A DNA stretch of 64,000 nt from Conchocele bisecta. Its lineage: Eukaryota > Mollusca > Bivalvia > Lucinida > Thyasiridae. The notes beneath the pieces were generated by a model that saw nothing but the letters and a program-made list of their open reading frames with translations, did no database searches and was not told the DNA's origin. The stretch spans positions 8,945,805 through 9,009,804 of the forward strand of contig CM055266.1 in the NCBI GenBank assembly GCA_029237695.1, given 5' to 3'. Positions 1 through 12,902 of the stretch are shown here, piece by piece (position 1 is the stretch's first letter; the number at the start of each line of letters is the position of its first letter). A program made the position numbers and the translations under genes.

Positions 1-3000
1 TTGACTCAGTGAGTTCTTGTCCACTATTGTATCATTGTTAATTGAACTTTATTGTGTAAATTAACTATAATTTTGATTGTAAATTTAAATTTAACTTATG
101 AACGAATCACCGCTTCCAATTATTGGGCGTCAAATACCGATCCCCCTCAACCACTGTATCCAACTCTCAAAATAACCATCCTCCACAATCATGTATTCAA
201 CTCTCAATAGACCACTTCCACCAACCTACTGTATTCAATTAAACGAAAAAATGTTCAGATTTTAGGTTGAATAATATCGTCGCTATGCAGGATATTTTTG
301 TTTAGAGAATTGTGCAACAATAGAAAAAATACACTTCTAATAAATATAGGCGCCGCGGGTGCCAAACATAGCTGAAGCATTTCTAGTACGGTTCTGGCAA
401 GTGTTTTTCTGTGTTGTGGTTGGGGCGGGGGACTGCTGCAACGCTATCTTACAATTGTAATGATTCCACTTGCAGGGGTTTTGTTTTGTGTGGACTTACC
501 GTTTTGATCTGGAAAACACTTTGTTTATGGTAATTGGTAATTCGGGGGCGGGTGGGAAAAACTCGAGGAAAAAAAAAAGTAGAAAAAACATGATAGAATA
601 TCCGTTCTCGCTAGGTCTTAAGAAAAAATTAGCATCGGACGTTATGGGTGTCCAAAGCGTTGGCCGCTCGATAAGAAAATATCAAATTTAGAGGTTTTGA
701 ATCCGTGGTGGGAAGAAATGGGGAGATTATGAACGAATTAAAAAATGATATATGGATCAAGGCGGCGCGCCCAAACCATGCCAAAAATTTGTGTGTTACT
801 GATTGGGATAAAATTTAGGGGTAAAAACTTGGAAATAAAGTCGGGGTGGAAATAGGTTTCATGTTCAGCCCATTATAAAATAATTAAAAAAAATTTAATA
901 AAAAAAAGTAGTATAGAGGGAGTCCAAACAAAATGGATTACCACCCCTCTATACTTACTAAAAATAATTAAAAAATTAAAAAAAAGAAAATAAATAAAAA
1001 TTGATAAATTTAAAAAAAAAAAACAAAAATTCTTAACTTTTCCTAATTTTTTCAAAAATTATATTGGTGCACGTAAACAAAATTTACATAACCTATAAAC
1101 AAACATGTGTTTTTCACTGAGAATTATCGGTCTCGTTTACCTCGGCTTATCAATTTACGCATGGGCCATAAACCCGTGGTTGTAATTGAAACATTGTCGT
1201 TACAATCTTTATAAATTAATTACTTTAGTAATAATATAGGGAGTTGTTCCAGCTTTAAATTTATTTAAAAAAAAATATTAAAAAATTAATTATAAAATTA
1301 ACAAAATTAAACACGAACCATCAACATGTTTTCTTTCGGACCAATTAATAGGTATTAATAAATAATTATAATATGCCACACCATTTGTTATGTTGGTTAT
1401 AGGAAAACTGGATGAAGTATATATATGTTTATGTTGACCTTACAACAATTTTGGTCTCATTCTCGTGCATGCCATGTTTGGTTGATTATCGGTATGACCG
1501 TCCGTTCTTCGTCTGTTTAATGGTTAGCAGTTTATAAAATAAGTGTGGTTGTTTGGCGCGGCGATTTGGCGATTGTAATTGCAAAGCTCAAAGGGTGCCA
1601 GGACCCTTAAAAGATTTTTCGGCCTAATGCGCTTTGCAATTTCGGAAACCAAATTTCCCACACATTAGGCTCGCCTTACTTTCGCTTGGTTTATCTTAAT
1701 TAGTGGAATATTGGCAATTGGGGTTCAAGGTGGCCCGTTAAAACTAAACTGTGATCCAAACAACAGAATGGAGTGGGCTTAAGAAAAGGTCCCAACACCC
1801 AGTGGCTGGGTTGCCCGGCTAGAAATTCTGCCCAGTCGCTGGGGGGTGTTGTGCGACGAGTGGAGGCTTTTGTTATTTTTTTTTTTGTTTTTTTTTAACA
1901 AATTTTATTAATTATCTTTATAAGCGAATATCGTAGAAATGTATATTCGTAAACGTAATCGTTGGGTTTTTTAACAATTTTGTATATAAATTACACCTTA
2001 GGTTTCATATCCGATACGCATTTTCCGTCTTAATGTTTGTATTTGCCTATTTGTATTAGTTGAACCATTAATTGCCGGATATTAATATTGTAAATGCTAA
2101 CGTTTTTATCGGAGTATCGGCGGGGGGGGGGGGGGGGCCGTAATAAATTACGCTGGTATTTGATCATATTCGCTATTTCGCCCTCAATAGTGTTCTTCAT
2201 TTTATAGAATTTATATACAGGATTATAACCCCCATAAGGATTCATAAATTATTTCTTTCAAAACACAGTTATTAAAAAATTTTTCAACTTTCCAATTGTA
2301 TTGGTATTTATCCATTTTCTCTAATAGTTGTTTTTTTTTCTGATTCAATAATTTCCAATTTCTGTCTAATTAATTTTCCAATTTCTTCGTTAAAAGCGAT
2401 ATTGTAGGTAAAAACGCATATTACCTCGTTCAAAAGAAATCTTTGATTTTAAAACTGTTTTTAAAATTAAGATTTGATTGATTTTATTTCTGGTAGTGTT
2501 TTCTACGATTATCCTCACTTATTGATCCTATTTCGTCGCTTCATTACTCATAAATTTGGAGGGACTTATACCGGCGACTATCAATTGCCGGTTTAATATT
2601 GTAAAATATGCAACGGTTTGTTATCGCAGCGTTAATAAAGTTACGCTGATATTTCATGTAATTTCCGATTACCACATAGTATTGTCATTTTTTGTACCGT
2701 GTTTTAATTACTGTAGAAATAACAGCGGCGTTAAAAAATTCTTCAGCTAAGGTCATTATTACAATTCCAATTCGTTGTGTATTTTTATTATCCATTTGGT
2801 TATAATTATTTTTATTATAACCTATTTAAATTTTATGTGTTCAATTGGACGCGTGAAAAAAACAAATGGAGTGTTATTGGTATGGACACCAATTTTTGAA
2901 TATTTTCGTGGTTGGTGGGAGACCCCCCAAAATTTTCCATACCCTGGTTAACCAATTTTTTGATTTTTTCGGGGGGTGGGTTTGTGGTAGTAGTTTAGAG

Positions 3001-3060
3001 GGTGGAGGAAATGATGACCACCGTTAGGTGGTATCCATTTTGACTCCCCTCTATACTACT
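1..3060. other. AT-rich, homopolymer-rich stretch, degenerate repeats
   Basis: Contains a 16-G run (2122-2137), many A and T runs, a hairpin at 912-955 (GTATAGAGGG facing CCCCTCTATAC) whose word recurs inverted at 3020-3060, and a diverged direct repeat (about 2075-2350 against 2575-2850, both with GCCGG, TTAATATTGTAAA and TTACGCTG). No gene recognised. The texture suggests old repeats or low-accuracy sequence. Confidence 0.45.
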
Positions 3061-3815
3061 AGATCTGATCTACGTAGCAACTGTTCTAAATGTCAACTAT
3101 TAATGTTTTCATTTCAGCATAAACACATGAAACAACTAGAAAATGTGTTCATAGAACACGGAATGGCCTAATGTCGAAAAGGGGGAGGTAAATCCATGAC
3201 CCCTGGGTTCATATCAAAAAATAATCGGAAAAAACCACGTGCATTCTACTTCATTCATAAGGGAAGCTACCTACTAATGTTTCACGGTGTGGTATCTTAG
3301 GTACAGTTTAAAGGGGTTTTTACTGACTTACAAGGCAAAAATTGCCAAATTCTAATGTCGAAAAATTGGGGAGCTAATCCACGAACAAGGGGGTGCGTCA
3401 AAATAAAAAAATTCGAAAAAATAAAACTTTGCGCATCTACTCATCATAAGGAAGCCTTACAAAACCAAGTTTTCTGGGGTGTAGCTTTATTACGGTTTAG
3501 AAGTTTTTTCGACTATGCAAGCCAAAATTGGAAAATTCTAAGTCAAAATGGTGGAGATAATAATCCATTGACTGGGGGTCAAACATTCAAAAATCGAAAT
3601 AAAATCTTTGGCGCATTACTACTCAGCATAAGGAATGTAACATACTCAAGTTTCAGGTCTGTAGCTAGGTACCGGTTTAAAAGGTTGTTACGACTTTTAA
3701 CGAAGGTTGGGCGACGGACAGAAGGGACGGACGAACGGGAACTTACGGATGGGCGTTTAGTAGGGACAAGGTTTAACACTAAATGCCCCCCTCCAATATC
3801 GTTGTGGGGCCTTAA
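3060..3815 (+). repeat. Old minisatellite-element copy
   Basis: AAAATGTGTTCATAGAACAC at 3139 also occurs at 27158. The right end, AACACTAAATGCCCCCCTCC with GTTGTGGGGC, matches the right end of the 25758 element. Units containing GCCAAAATT and GAAAATTCTAA repeat at roughly 180 bp. A 164-codon frame (3355-3849) runs through it by chance. Confidence 0.55.
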
Positions 3816-4119
3816 AAATGCTCAAAATAGTGCCACAGAACGGCTGTGACTGCCGGGGGTGGGTGGTGGCCGTCCTAATGGCTTTATGAACTAATTTTAT
3901 TTTGACCCTTTTTAGCTCTCCTGAGCGAAGCTCAATGTGAGCTATTGTTACCGCAATGTTTGTCCGTCGTCGTCCGTCGTCCTGTCCGTGAACATTTTCA
4001 AACGTCTTCTTCTCTCGGTTAACCATTGGGGCCTATAGTCACCAAACCTTCATGGTCATTGGTCCTCAGGTAGGGGGTAGGGGGATTACAAAATTGATAA
4101 AAATGAACATCGATTTACG

Positions 4120-5165
4120 TATTCCAGATGGCCCGACCGTCTAAAAATAGCACAAATTTTTCAAACTATCTTTCTTTCTCAAGAAAACCGCCAACCGGGA
4201 ATTTCGACAAAAGTGGTAGGAATGATCGATGTTACAGTTGCTCTTTCAAACTTGTTAAAATGGTTTGTCCCGGGGTCGTCAAAAATGGGCGTGGCCAGTG
4301 GGGTTCAAATTGGGAGGGTCAAATTTGATTTTCGAACAGAATACTAGTCATGTTTCATTATTATCAAATTCGAAGGTTTATCAACGAGGCGATAACTTCT
4401 GGTGCATTTTTTTTATTTTTTGTCGAAAATCGGATGGTTAAGTTCATCCAAGATGGCCCGCCCCGAAATGTCAAAAATGTTGTTTTTTATTTTATTAGAG
4501 ATTTCTAAAATTCTTCTTCACATTGAACCGCTTGGCCCATTGGTAGACCAAAACTTAAAAGTTTATGGTCCATGGGAGTGAAGCCTTTTCAGATTTGTTA
4601 AAAAATGGATGGTCATCGCTAATCCAATGATGTCCGCCGTTCTAAAATAGCACAAATTCTTAAAAAATTCTTCTTTCTCATGAACCTCCCAGCCAGATTT
4701 CAACGGGAAAACTTGGTAGGAATGATCGATGTAGAATGCTCTTTCAAAGTTCTGTTTTAAAATGATGACCCCGAGGTCAAAAACAATGGGGCGTGGCCGC
4801 GGGGTGGGTCAAATTTTAATTTTGTGATTTTTCGAACCGAATCTGCTCATGTCATATATTCAAATTGAATGGTATCGATGAGGGGCGATTGCTCTGTGGT
4901 GCAAATATTTTCTGTCCGGGCGAATTCGGATGATATTGTCATCCATAATGGCCGGCCAAAAGGTCCAATTTATTCGCGGATTTTGAACGTATTTTTCTCA
5001 GGAATAACCAAATGGGCCTAATGGCTGGCCAAACTTCAAATAGTAAAGTTAAGAATCCTTGGGTGTGAAGAGCATTTTCAAGGATTTTGTAAAATGAAAG
5101 AGGTCATCGCTTTAATACCAATGATAACCGCCATCTAAAAATAGGCAACAATTCTTTTAAAATAC
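4120..5165 (+). repeat. Degenerate tandem repeat, about 0.5-kb unit
   Basis: The word GTAGGAATGATCGATGT near 4216 and 4713, with the surrounding AGCACAAATT, TCTTTCTCA and GGGCGTGGCC words, repeats at about 496 bp; a third partial start is at 5130 (GATAACCGCCATCTAAAAAT). Open frames here are incidental. Confidence 0.65.
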
Positions 5166-5559
5166 AAATGATGCAAACTCAAATGTTCATGGAGTCAGGA
5201 GTGAGCGAATTAGGGGCCATCATGGCCCTCGTTGTTTTTCTCATAAATTTTGTTTTTTTAACCATTTTTGGCATGTTGGCACTAATAGCATTACGTCACA
5301 AGTTATCGGCTACCTCTCAGGCTATCTGCCTGGAAACTTGGTTACTCCAGGAGAAAAAATGTGCTAATGGGTGGATTTGCAATAGAACCAATTCTCATTG
5401 GTAAAATTACGATATGCATTGTTACACTGTTATCAAATAAATGCATTTATAGTAGAGCCTTTTTCTTATTCATTTGCAACCACAATCTTCCAACTGATCT
5501 CAACATGGCTTTAGAATATGCAGTTCTACTTTCCAGTTTTCTATTAGGTAAGTTAGCAT

Positions 5560-5970
5560 TCAGGGCTCCAGATAAGGAATTAGTAATTGAGTATTGTCAC
5601 TCCATCATTTCTGAAGCAAAATTGGGTATTTCAAAATTTTAATTGGGTAAAATCACACTACTGTTTACACATCAACAGACAGCAATTTATTGGAATAGTT
5701 TGCTTCAAAATGAAAACATGTCTTGGCATTTCATTAGAATTGTCTCCTTGGAGACAATTCTAATGAAATACCAAGATGTGTTTTCATGGGAAAAATAAGA
5801 AAAACATATGCTATATTTGTGGTCTGTTTATTGTTTTCTTGTAGCATGATTGAAAGGTACCAAAAACAATTTGTTTACTGCTTTTTGATACTCAACTACT
5901 TCTGATTTTCAATTGGGTTTTTGGCAAATTTTAATTGGGTATTTACGCAAAATACGCAAGCATTATTTAT
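5560..5970. repeat. FB-5 foldback
   Basis: AGGGCTCCAGATAAGGAATT start; core TTGTCTCCTTGGAGACAATT; the right terminal repeat is lost after TACGCAAAATACGCAAG. Confidence 0.8.
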
Positions 5971-6399
5971 TTTTTTTAATTTGCATCTAAATTTTAGTGC
6001 GCTTATGCAATAGCGTGTGTTGTGTGCTTATGCTAATTATGTCTCTCTAGTGTCTGCCTGTTCCGTCTTCCACGTTCACATTTCTAGGGGCAAAATGTCA
6101 CGTATGCCGTTTTCGAGTGTTTGCTTGGGTGTGAAGAAAGAGTATCTGCGTGAGGCCTGGGCCGGTGCCGTCCAACTTTTGTCAAACTTTTGACGCCATT
6201 TGTGACAGGAAAAGAAATATTGGTCGTTTTTGTAAAAACATTATTTCATGAATTATTACTCTCATTTTAGGCCAGGTTTGCAGGGTTAGGGTTAAATCCC
6301 ATTAATTCACCCCGTATGGAATCACTCAGGCCTCACTCCCTAAAAAAATAATAGGATTAGTACTAATCTTAATATTTTTTTCTTTTTTGGGGTTGGGGG
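5971..6399. other. Intergenic stretch, nothing recognised
   Basis: No named repeat or coding signal. Confidence 0.3.
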
Positions 6400-6925
6400 A
6401 GAGAAGGAAAAATGAGTTGTTCTTTCACTTGGATATCTTTCTCCCCTTGCTGCATTTTCTTTTGTATTTGCAATTAGAATTCCAGCACAACAAATATTTA
6501 CACAATTCCCTAAAACATTTGTTGATTGGCCCGTAGCCAAGTCTTTTCTGTCCAAAATTTATATCCAGTTAAACTCCCACGTCGAACTACTTTCCGTAAC
6601 CGTGGAGGCCGCAGTTAAAATTAATTTTCTGAAGAAAACGGAAAATAAACACATTTTCTTGATGAATTTATTTCAAATGCTGGGAAATTATAAGGAATGA
6701 ATGGTACTTTTTGTTGAATTTATCGGGGATATTAAACTTGGAAAACAAGTCGCCGGGAATGACTGGTATGAAGGCCGGGCGAAGGCCTTCGTCCAGTATT
6801 CCCACGACATTTTCCAAGTTTATTAGTCCCCGATAAATTCCACAAAAAAGCCATTCATTCCTTTGTGTTGGCGACTTGTAGCATACCCAATTTAATCTAA
6901 TTCCCAACAAGATATTGGCATTATA
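6400..6925. repeat. FB-12 foldback
   Basis: CAATTCCCTAAAACATTTG, CTCCCACGTCGAACTACTTT, then hairpin arms AAGGAATGAATGG and CCATTCATTCCTT around GAAGGCCGGGCGAAGGCCTT. Copy of 45563-45990. Confidence 0.8.
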
Positions 6926-7062
6926 AATGTTTTTGCACAAATTCTGTCTTTTGACAAACCGCGCATTAGAATGTTCTTACTTACATAGGCAAAATGGTAT
7001 TTCACTTTCCATGTTGATCTGACCCAGGAACCTAAGAATGGGCAAATTCCATTAATTTTGTC

Positions 7063-7180
7063 TGCACTTTAGAATCATTTCCATTGGAAATGATTCTAAA
7101 GTGCTGTCAAAACATGTTTTTATTGAGAAAGAAGACAAAATATAAACTAACAGCAGACGACAGTTTACGTTTACGTTTCC
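7063..7180. repeat. FB-4 foldback, partial
   Basis: Core TTTCCATTGGAAATGATTCT, then GTGCTGTCAAAACATGTTTT and AACAGCAGACGAC. Confidence 0.75.
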
Positions 7181-7711
7181 GTATGCTAAGGGTTAAGACA
7201 TCTGTGTATGTAATGGCATCAGCAAAATGATGTAATCTCTGAATGAAATGGACTTTATTGCATTCTTTATCATTAATCAGTCTCTATGGTAGCAGCAAAA
7301 CCGAGCCGTGAACCAACTACGATGGGACCACCTACAACAACAGGTTGGTACTTTCCACTAAAGATACTCTATACGCCCAGGGGTGTAGCAAGAGGGGAGG
7401 CAAGGGGTGCGCATAATCAAGGAAATTGAATGTGGGGGAAGGATGTTACCGCACCCTTTTCAAACTAACACAGATGCGTCATGTTTTTCCTGATCACAGA
7501 CTGTGGCATAGCCAATCTGTAAACATGTTCTCGAGTCCAAGAAATATGATCATTCTTGGGATGTTCTACAATAAAAAGAAAGAAATAAACAGTCAAATCA
7601 TTGCCATGGGGGTTTCATGCAGCCATGGTGGCCATAGCTTGGATAATCTGAGCTATACACATGTACTTTAGTTTACTACCGTGCACATGGAGACAGCAAA
7701 TATAAAAGACA
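7181..7711. other. Intergenic stretch, nothing recognised
   Basis: No family member and no coding signal; a frame at 7426-7671 is unrecognised. Confidence 0.3.
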
Positions 7712-8162
7712 GTTTGTTTGTTGGGGTTTAACGGCCTATCAACAGGTAAGGTAATTTAAGGCCGGGTCAATGGGTTTAGTACTAAATCCCATATATTACC
7801 TGTACAAGTAAGTACATGCACATGTTCAAGTACATGTACAAATGGGGGAAAAATCCCAAAATCAGAACTGAATATTTACAATAAAAAAACTATATATTCA
7901 GCCCTGAAATCAGAATAATCCTGATCTGATGCCAGGTCCTCGACACACCATCAGTATTAATCTTACTACTTTTATAATGGGCAATAACCCAATTCAACTC
8001 CTAGGTAACAAAAGAGCCAAAGATAAAACGTACCTGAGGGTCAAACCAGGTAAATTGTGATTCCAGAAAAATGTACCTGGGGGCTAAACCATGGAGATCA
8101 GGATTCATGTAACGATGAACCCCATCTTTAAATTACCCTTTGCCTGCTTACACCTGCCACAC
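7712..8162 (+). repeat. SINE-A copy
   Basis: GTTTGTTTGTTGGGGTTTAA start, palindromic GTACATGCACATGTTCAAGT part, tail CTTACACCTGCCACACA. Confidence 0.82.
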
Positions 8163-8343
8163 ATAAAAAATACAGATGAAATAGTAAAACACATCTATAT
8201 AGCTGATTGTCTAAGATATGGTGGCCATTCCGATTCTGTGTATTGTATATGAAGTTGGCCCAGATTCAAGTGTAATGTAACGATTGTTCTGGTATGTTGG
8301 TTCTTAACAGTGTTTAAAGGCCTATCAACAGCTAAGGTCATAT

Positions 8344-8581
8344 GTGGCTGTGACTGGAGAAATGGGGCTTATGGGATTGTAACCAGTGCAGCTCCTGATC
8401 AAATAGCACACTCCTGTAGCCTGATAACGATATATATTGCTTGTTAGAAGCATGATGAGTGTTTCATTGGTGGAATGGCGAACAGTGCAGATCCTGATCA
8501 GACTGTGCGGATGCACAGGCTGATCTGGATCTACACTGGTCGCAAAACCCATAAGCCCCATTTCTCCAGTCACAGTCACAC
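8344..8581. repeat. FB-7 foldback (reference copy)
   Basis: TGGCTGTGACTGGAGAAATG facing ATTTCTCCAGTCACAGTCA; inner CAGTGCAGATCCTGATCAGA. A 30-bp SINE-A scrap precedes it at 8310-8340. Confidence 0.88.
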
Positions 8582-8685
8582 ATATTAGGCAGAACTAACG
8601 GGGTTGACTCCTGTATTTCTGCGAAGGAACGCCAGCCCCAGGTTAGTGTACGTGTACAGAGATAGACTAATAGTATACCGTCCTT

Positions 8686-8882
8686 TTAACTCTTACATCG
8701 CAGAGTTAAATTATGTCGTCTGCTGCTTGTGTTCTATTTTCCATTTTTCTCATCAGAAACATCGTTTGTCAGCACTTCAGAATCATTTCCTGAAGTGCTG
8801 CCAAACCAGGTTTTTATTGAGAAAGAAGACAAAATCTAAAACAACAGCAGACAACATTTTTTGTTTCCCGCATTCTAAGGTT
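8686..8882. repeat. FB-4 foldback
   Basis: TATGTCGTCTGCTGCTTGTG facing AACAGCAGACAACATTTTTT; core GAATCATTTCCTGAAGTGCT, shortened. Confidence 0.75.
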
Positions 8883-9042
8883 TAATAGTATATTTTATCA
8901 TCAGGTTTATTTAACAGGACTAAGAAATGCTGAGGAATTCCTACTGTTTCTGAGTCATGTCTGAGGAGCTGGATATTGGTGAGGGGTATCCATACACCGA
9001 AGCATAGCAGTCTTACTGCCATCAGCAAAATGAGTAGATACT

Positions 9043-9462
9043 AGTTTGTTTGTTTGTTTGTTGGTGTTTAACGGCCTATCAACAGCTAAGGTCATTTAAG
9101 GCCGGGCCAACGGGTTCGATCCCGTATTCAACCTGCTGAATTGGGGGTAAAATCCCAAAATCAGAACGGAATATTTACATCGAAAAAATATATATTCAGC
9201 CCTGAAAAATGAATAACGCGACATGGTGCTAGGTCCATACCAGTTACCACACCAAAGTCACTTGGCCACTTCCCCTAAAAGTAATAGGATTACGAATAAT
9301 CATATTACTCATATAAGGGGTATGTACAACCAGATTCTCCCACAAACAAGAAAACCAAAGAAATACATGTGGGCAAAACCTGGTCTCAGGTCGGGATCCC
9401 GGTAAGGATGAATCCCGATCGTTAAATTACCCATCGCATGCTCCCACCTGCCACCCACATGT
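9043..9462 (+). repeat. SINE-A copy with pol III B-box-like word
   Basis: GTTTGTTTGTTTGTTGGTGT start, then CGGGTTCGATCCCG, an exact match to the tRNA B-box GGTTCRANNCC; tail CTCCCACCTGCCACCCACA. This suggests a tRNA-derived head. Confidence 0.82.
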
Positions 9463-9540
9463 TGTGTAAGTGCACATTCCAATCAGTATTTATAAACGCT
9501 TTCAACATTAATATATAACATGGTCTGTCCGATGTAATTT

Positions 9541-9735
9541 TCCACTATTCCATCATTTGGTTGTTATAAGGTTTGATCATGTCCAGCCGTGTGCAAACAT
9601 TTGCTGTGGCCCTCGGGAACTGTTTGAACCCGCGGCCTGTGGCCGCGGGTTCAAACAGTTCCTGAGGGCCACAGCAAACGTTTGCACACAGCTGGACATG
9701 ATCAAACGTTATTGTTACATTTCCAACAAAAAAAT
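9541..9735. repeat. FB-9 foldback (reference copy)
   Basis: ATCATGTCCAGCCGTGTGCA facing TGCACACAGCTGGACATGAT; GAACTGTTTGAACCCGCGGC facing GCCGCGGGTTCAAACAGTTC. GC-rich and almost perfectly paired over about 70 bp per arm. Confidence 0.88.
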
Positions 9736-10059
9736 GATGTAATTTGAGCATTATATTCAGTATTTTCAGTACTTTTATAAATCGTCCCATTTACGTAAAT
9801 AATTTTCGGTATTCATATTCCGGGGCGCGTCATGAACGTCATGAAGCAGTGACGTAATGAAGACACTTCCGCGTAGTGACGTCATGAAGGCACTTCCATT
9901 ACGCGCGGCCCCGGAATGAGCATTGCCTAAAGCCATATGCAAACAGCACGCGCTATATGTTTGCGCATATGTGCAAACAACAGAAACCATGTAACAATAG
10001 GTGTTTAATGGCCTGTCAACAGATATTCCATTACCGTAATACATAAATGGCAAACATTC

Positions 10060-10173
10060 AAAATAATGACAAACACTGCAGATCCTGATGAGACGGCTCA
10101 TAAGCACCTGCTGATCTGGATCTACAGTATTTGTAAATGTTTCTTGTATGGTATGGAGGGTTGAAAGGGTCAA
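10060..10173. repeat. FB-8 foldback, diverged
   Basis: GACAAACACTGCAGATCCTG, GATGAGACGGCTC and TGATCTGGATCTACAGTATT; the core has lost symmetry. Confidence 0.65.
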
Positions 10174-10199
10174 GTCTGAAAATATGTCTGGTGTTGGTA

Positions 10200-10411
10200 G
10201 AAGTGTCGGTGACTGAAAATATGAGGCTTATGGAAATTGCGATCAGTGTAGATCCAAATCAGCCTGTGCATCCGCACAGTCTGATCAGGATCTGCACTGT
10301 TCGCCATTCAATCAATGAAACACACATCATGCTTGCTTCTAACAAGCAATATTGTTATCAGTCACTACGCTGGTCATGAGTCCCATAAGCCCCATTTCTC
10401 TAGTCACAGTC
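10200..10411. repeat. FB-7 foldback
   Basis: GACTGAAAATATGAGGCTTA to AAGCCCCATTTCTCTAGTCA; CATGCTTGCTTCTAACAAGC inside. Confidence 0.8.
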
Positions 10412-10607
10412 AAATATAACCCCTTACAGGATGTTCCCAGAGAGACGACTGTCTCTGGATGATTATGGATTGCGACAACAAACATCGCCACTGCATAAAC
10501 AACTATTGTATATGCAAGGACAAGCACGGCGTTGAAATATGGCCGGATATTTATTTATGTAAAAACTAGAAATTCACAAATTAACAAATAGCATTTTGTA
10601 TTACCAG

Positions 10608-10955
10608 TTTGTTTGTTTATTGGGGTTTAACAGCCTATCAACAGCTAAGGTCATTTAAGGCCGGGTCAATGGGTTTAGTACTAAATCCCATATAGTACAG
10701 ATGGGCCCTGATATCTGAATAATCCTGATCTGATGTCAGGTCCTTGTCACACCAGAATCACTTGGCCCCCTCCTAAAAGCAGTAGGATCAGTAATAATCT
10801 TGCTACTTTTATAATGGGCAATAACCCAATTCAACTCCCAGGTGACAAAAGAGCCAAAGATAAAAACGTACCGGAGGGCCAAACCAGGTAAATAAGGAGG
10901 AACCTGTACCGTTAATTTACACCGTCGCGTTCGCCGGACTAACTACCCACGTGTA
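10608..10955 (+). repeat. SINE-A copy
   Basis: GTTTGTTTATTGGGGTTTAA start with the GGGTTTAGTACTAAATCCC palindrome; end CCGGACTAACTACCCACG. Confidence 0.8.
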
Positions 10956-11144
10956 TTGCCAGTACCAATGCCTTTGCACCATATGTTTGTTAACTCATTA
11001 CATGTTTAGAACACACCATTTTTCAATGAAAAAATAATTATCCTTTCACAATATCTTTAATACAATATCCTTCCACAGATAACTCAATATGGTACAGGCC
11101 TAGTAAGTGGATTGATTGGGGCTTTACGTCCGTTCAACAGCCAG

Positions 11145-11835
11145 TAACCGATTTCACCAAAATTGCTAAGCATACTTATCTAGCTCAGTATACTTTGAGG
11201 GAGTAATCGTATATTTTTCCCGAAATGAATTATTTCATATAGAGGGAGTGAGTGAATAGGGTTTAACGTCCGCTTTTCTGACATAGAGGTACAAGCCTCA
11301 GGGAGTCTACACGCAGACGGGTCAACGGGGTCGTGTCCCGTATCCACCTGTCCGAGGGGGGTAAATCCCAACTTCAGAACTCAATATTTACAATCAAAAT
11401 ATATATTCAGTCCTGAAATTAGCACAACCTGATCTGGTGCCAGGCCCTCGCCACACCAGCATCATTTATCCCATCCCCTAAACGTAATAGGATTAGCGCT
11501 AATCTTACTTTTATATATGGGGCATAGCCCGACTCAACTCTCACATACAAGAAAGCTAAAAATGTACATGAGGGCCAAATCCGGTATAGTGGGTTCCGGA
11601 AAGTATGAACCCAATCGTTAAGCCAGTTTAGTCGCCTTTTACGACAAGCAATGGCTACTGCAGCACTATTCTCAGGATCAGTTGATCCCGCCCCGGTGCC
11701 TGCATGGGGCTATTTCATATAGAACTAACAACTGTATATATTTGATGATTAAAAGTATGCAGTGATAAAAAATGGCTGTGATAATGTAATAAATTCAGTA
11801 TAACAAGAATTAAAAGAATTATTCTTAAAGATACA
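11145..11835. repeat. FB-1 foldback MITE split by SINE-B, right end decayed
   Basis: TAACCGATTTCACCAAAATT start; interrupted at 11243; resumes at 11711 through GTATGCAGTGATAAAAAATG; part of the centre and all the right terminal repeat are missing. Confidence 0.8.
11243..11710 (+). mobile_element. SINE-B copy with 12-bp target duplication
   Basis: Starts AGGGAGTGAGTGAATAGGGT and ends CGGTGCCTGCATGGGGC; the target duplication TATTTCATATAG is at 11231-11242 and 11711-11722. About 468 bp, nearly identical to 16566-17036. Confidence 0.88.
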
Positions 11836-11974
11836 TGACCACTCGGTACGTACAAACTGTTCTATATATCAAAGACATCATCTGAGACATTTTCTGGCAA
11901 AATAGACATTCATTCACCATTGCCCCATGTATTGATTGGCATTATTATACATTTTATATCAGAGATAAATGTCC

Positions 11975-12295
11975 ACACTGATATCAGGGGCGAGAACAAA
12001 ATACTCACAGCAATGCGAAAATATGCATTGATTTTCAAATTGAGTAATGAAAATACTATACTATAATAAAGTTGAAAATTTACTTAGGTGAGCTGCAAAA
12101 AGCAAACATTTTCTTGCAGCTCAAATCAGTGAATTTTTTATTTTATTTTATTTTTTATCATTTGTTCCCTATTTAATAAGGAAGAAAATTAATACGGTAA
12201 CACATTTGAAAAAGTAAAATACGCATTGAATTTGAAACATGGGGGTATAGTACTCTTTAGATACAAAACTTATCTGGAGCCCTGCTTTACTACAT
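11975..12295. repeat. FB-12b foldback relative
   Basis: GAGCTGCAAAAAGCAAAC facing TTTTCTTGCAGCTC, then TTGTTCCCTATTTAATAAGG and CTTATCTGGAGCCCTG. Shares its end with FB-5 and FB-12. Confidence 0.6.
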
Positions 12296-12633
12296 CGGAT
12301 CACTTGACCAGTCAGTGGAATAAAGAACAAGATAAATGCCGAAGGAAATAGTAGGTTTCTTTTCTGATTCCCGTATACTGTATAATTATATAGTAAATAA
12401 ATTAACACAGTTTGTGGCAAAAACTAAAATATATTGTATACGTGTTCCCCAGAAGCACGGATCTATCCACATGTATGTATCACCACGACAAAAGGGCTTA
12501 TTGAGTTGGTGACCAATGTAGCCCCAGATCAGCTTATGGAGTTCAAACACAACATGTGTGGACTCGGATCAGCCTGCGCATGTGCACAGTCTCTGATCAA
12601 GGCGCACACATGTTGTGTTTGCAAACAGTCCTA

Positions 12634-12902
12634 GGGGCCGTTTCACTAAACTTCGTACAACGAAAATGTTCGTAAGTGCAGAATTATGATAGTCTGTAAA
12701 CTTCACATCAACAATGTTTTCTTGCAAACAATTATTGGATTACATTTATTGAGCATAGGCTGCATATGCAGCCTTGCTCAATAAAGGCTGCATATGCAGC
12801 CTATGCTCAATAAATGTAAATTCATCAAGTGAAATTTCCAGACGATTCTAAATTTGCATTTACGAACATTTTAGTTGTACGAAGCTTAGTGAAACGGGCC
12901 CC
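12634..12902. repeat. FB-2 foldback (reference copy)
   Basis: GGGGCCGTTTCACTAAACTT facing AGCTTAGTGAAACGGGCCCC; the central palindrome ATTGAGCATAGGCTGCATAT is mirrored exactly. Confidence 0.9.

Noticed and set aside
3355..3849. 164-codon plus-strand frame
   Set aside because: It runs through degenerate minisatellite units, has no known motif, and low-complexity residue use.
5168..5404. Small membrane protein frame with a hydrophobic stretch
   Set aside because: No homologue recognised, sits at the edge of a degenerate repeat, and the hydrophobicity follows T-rich DNA.
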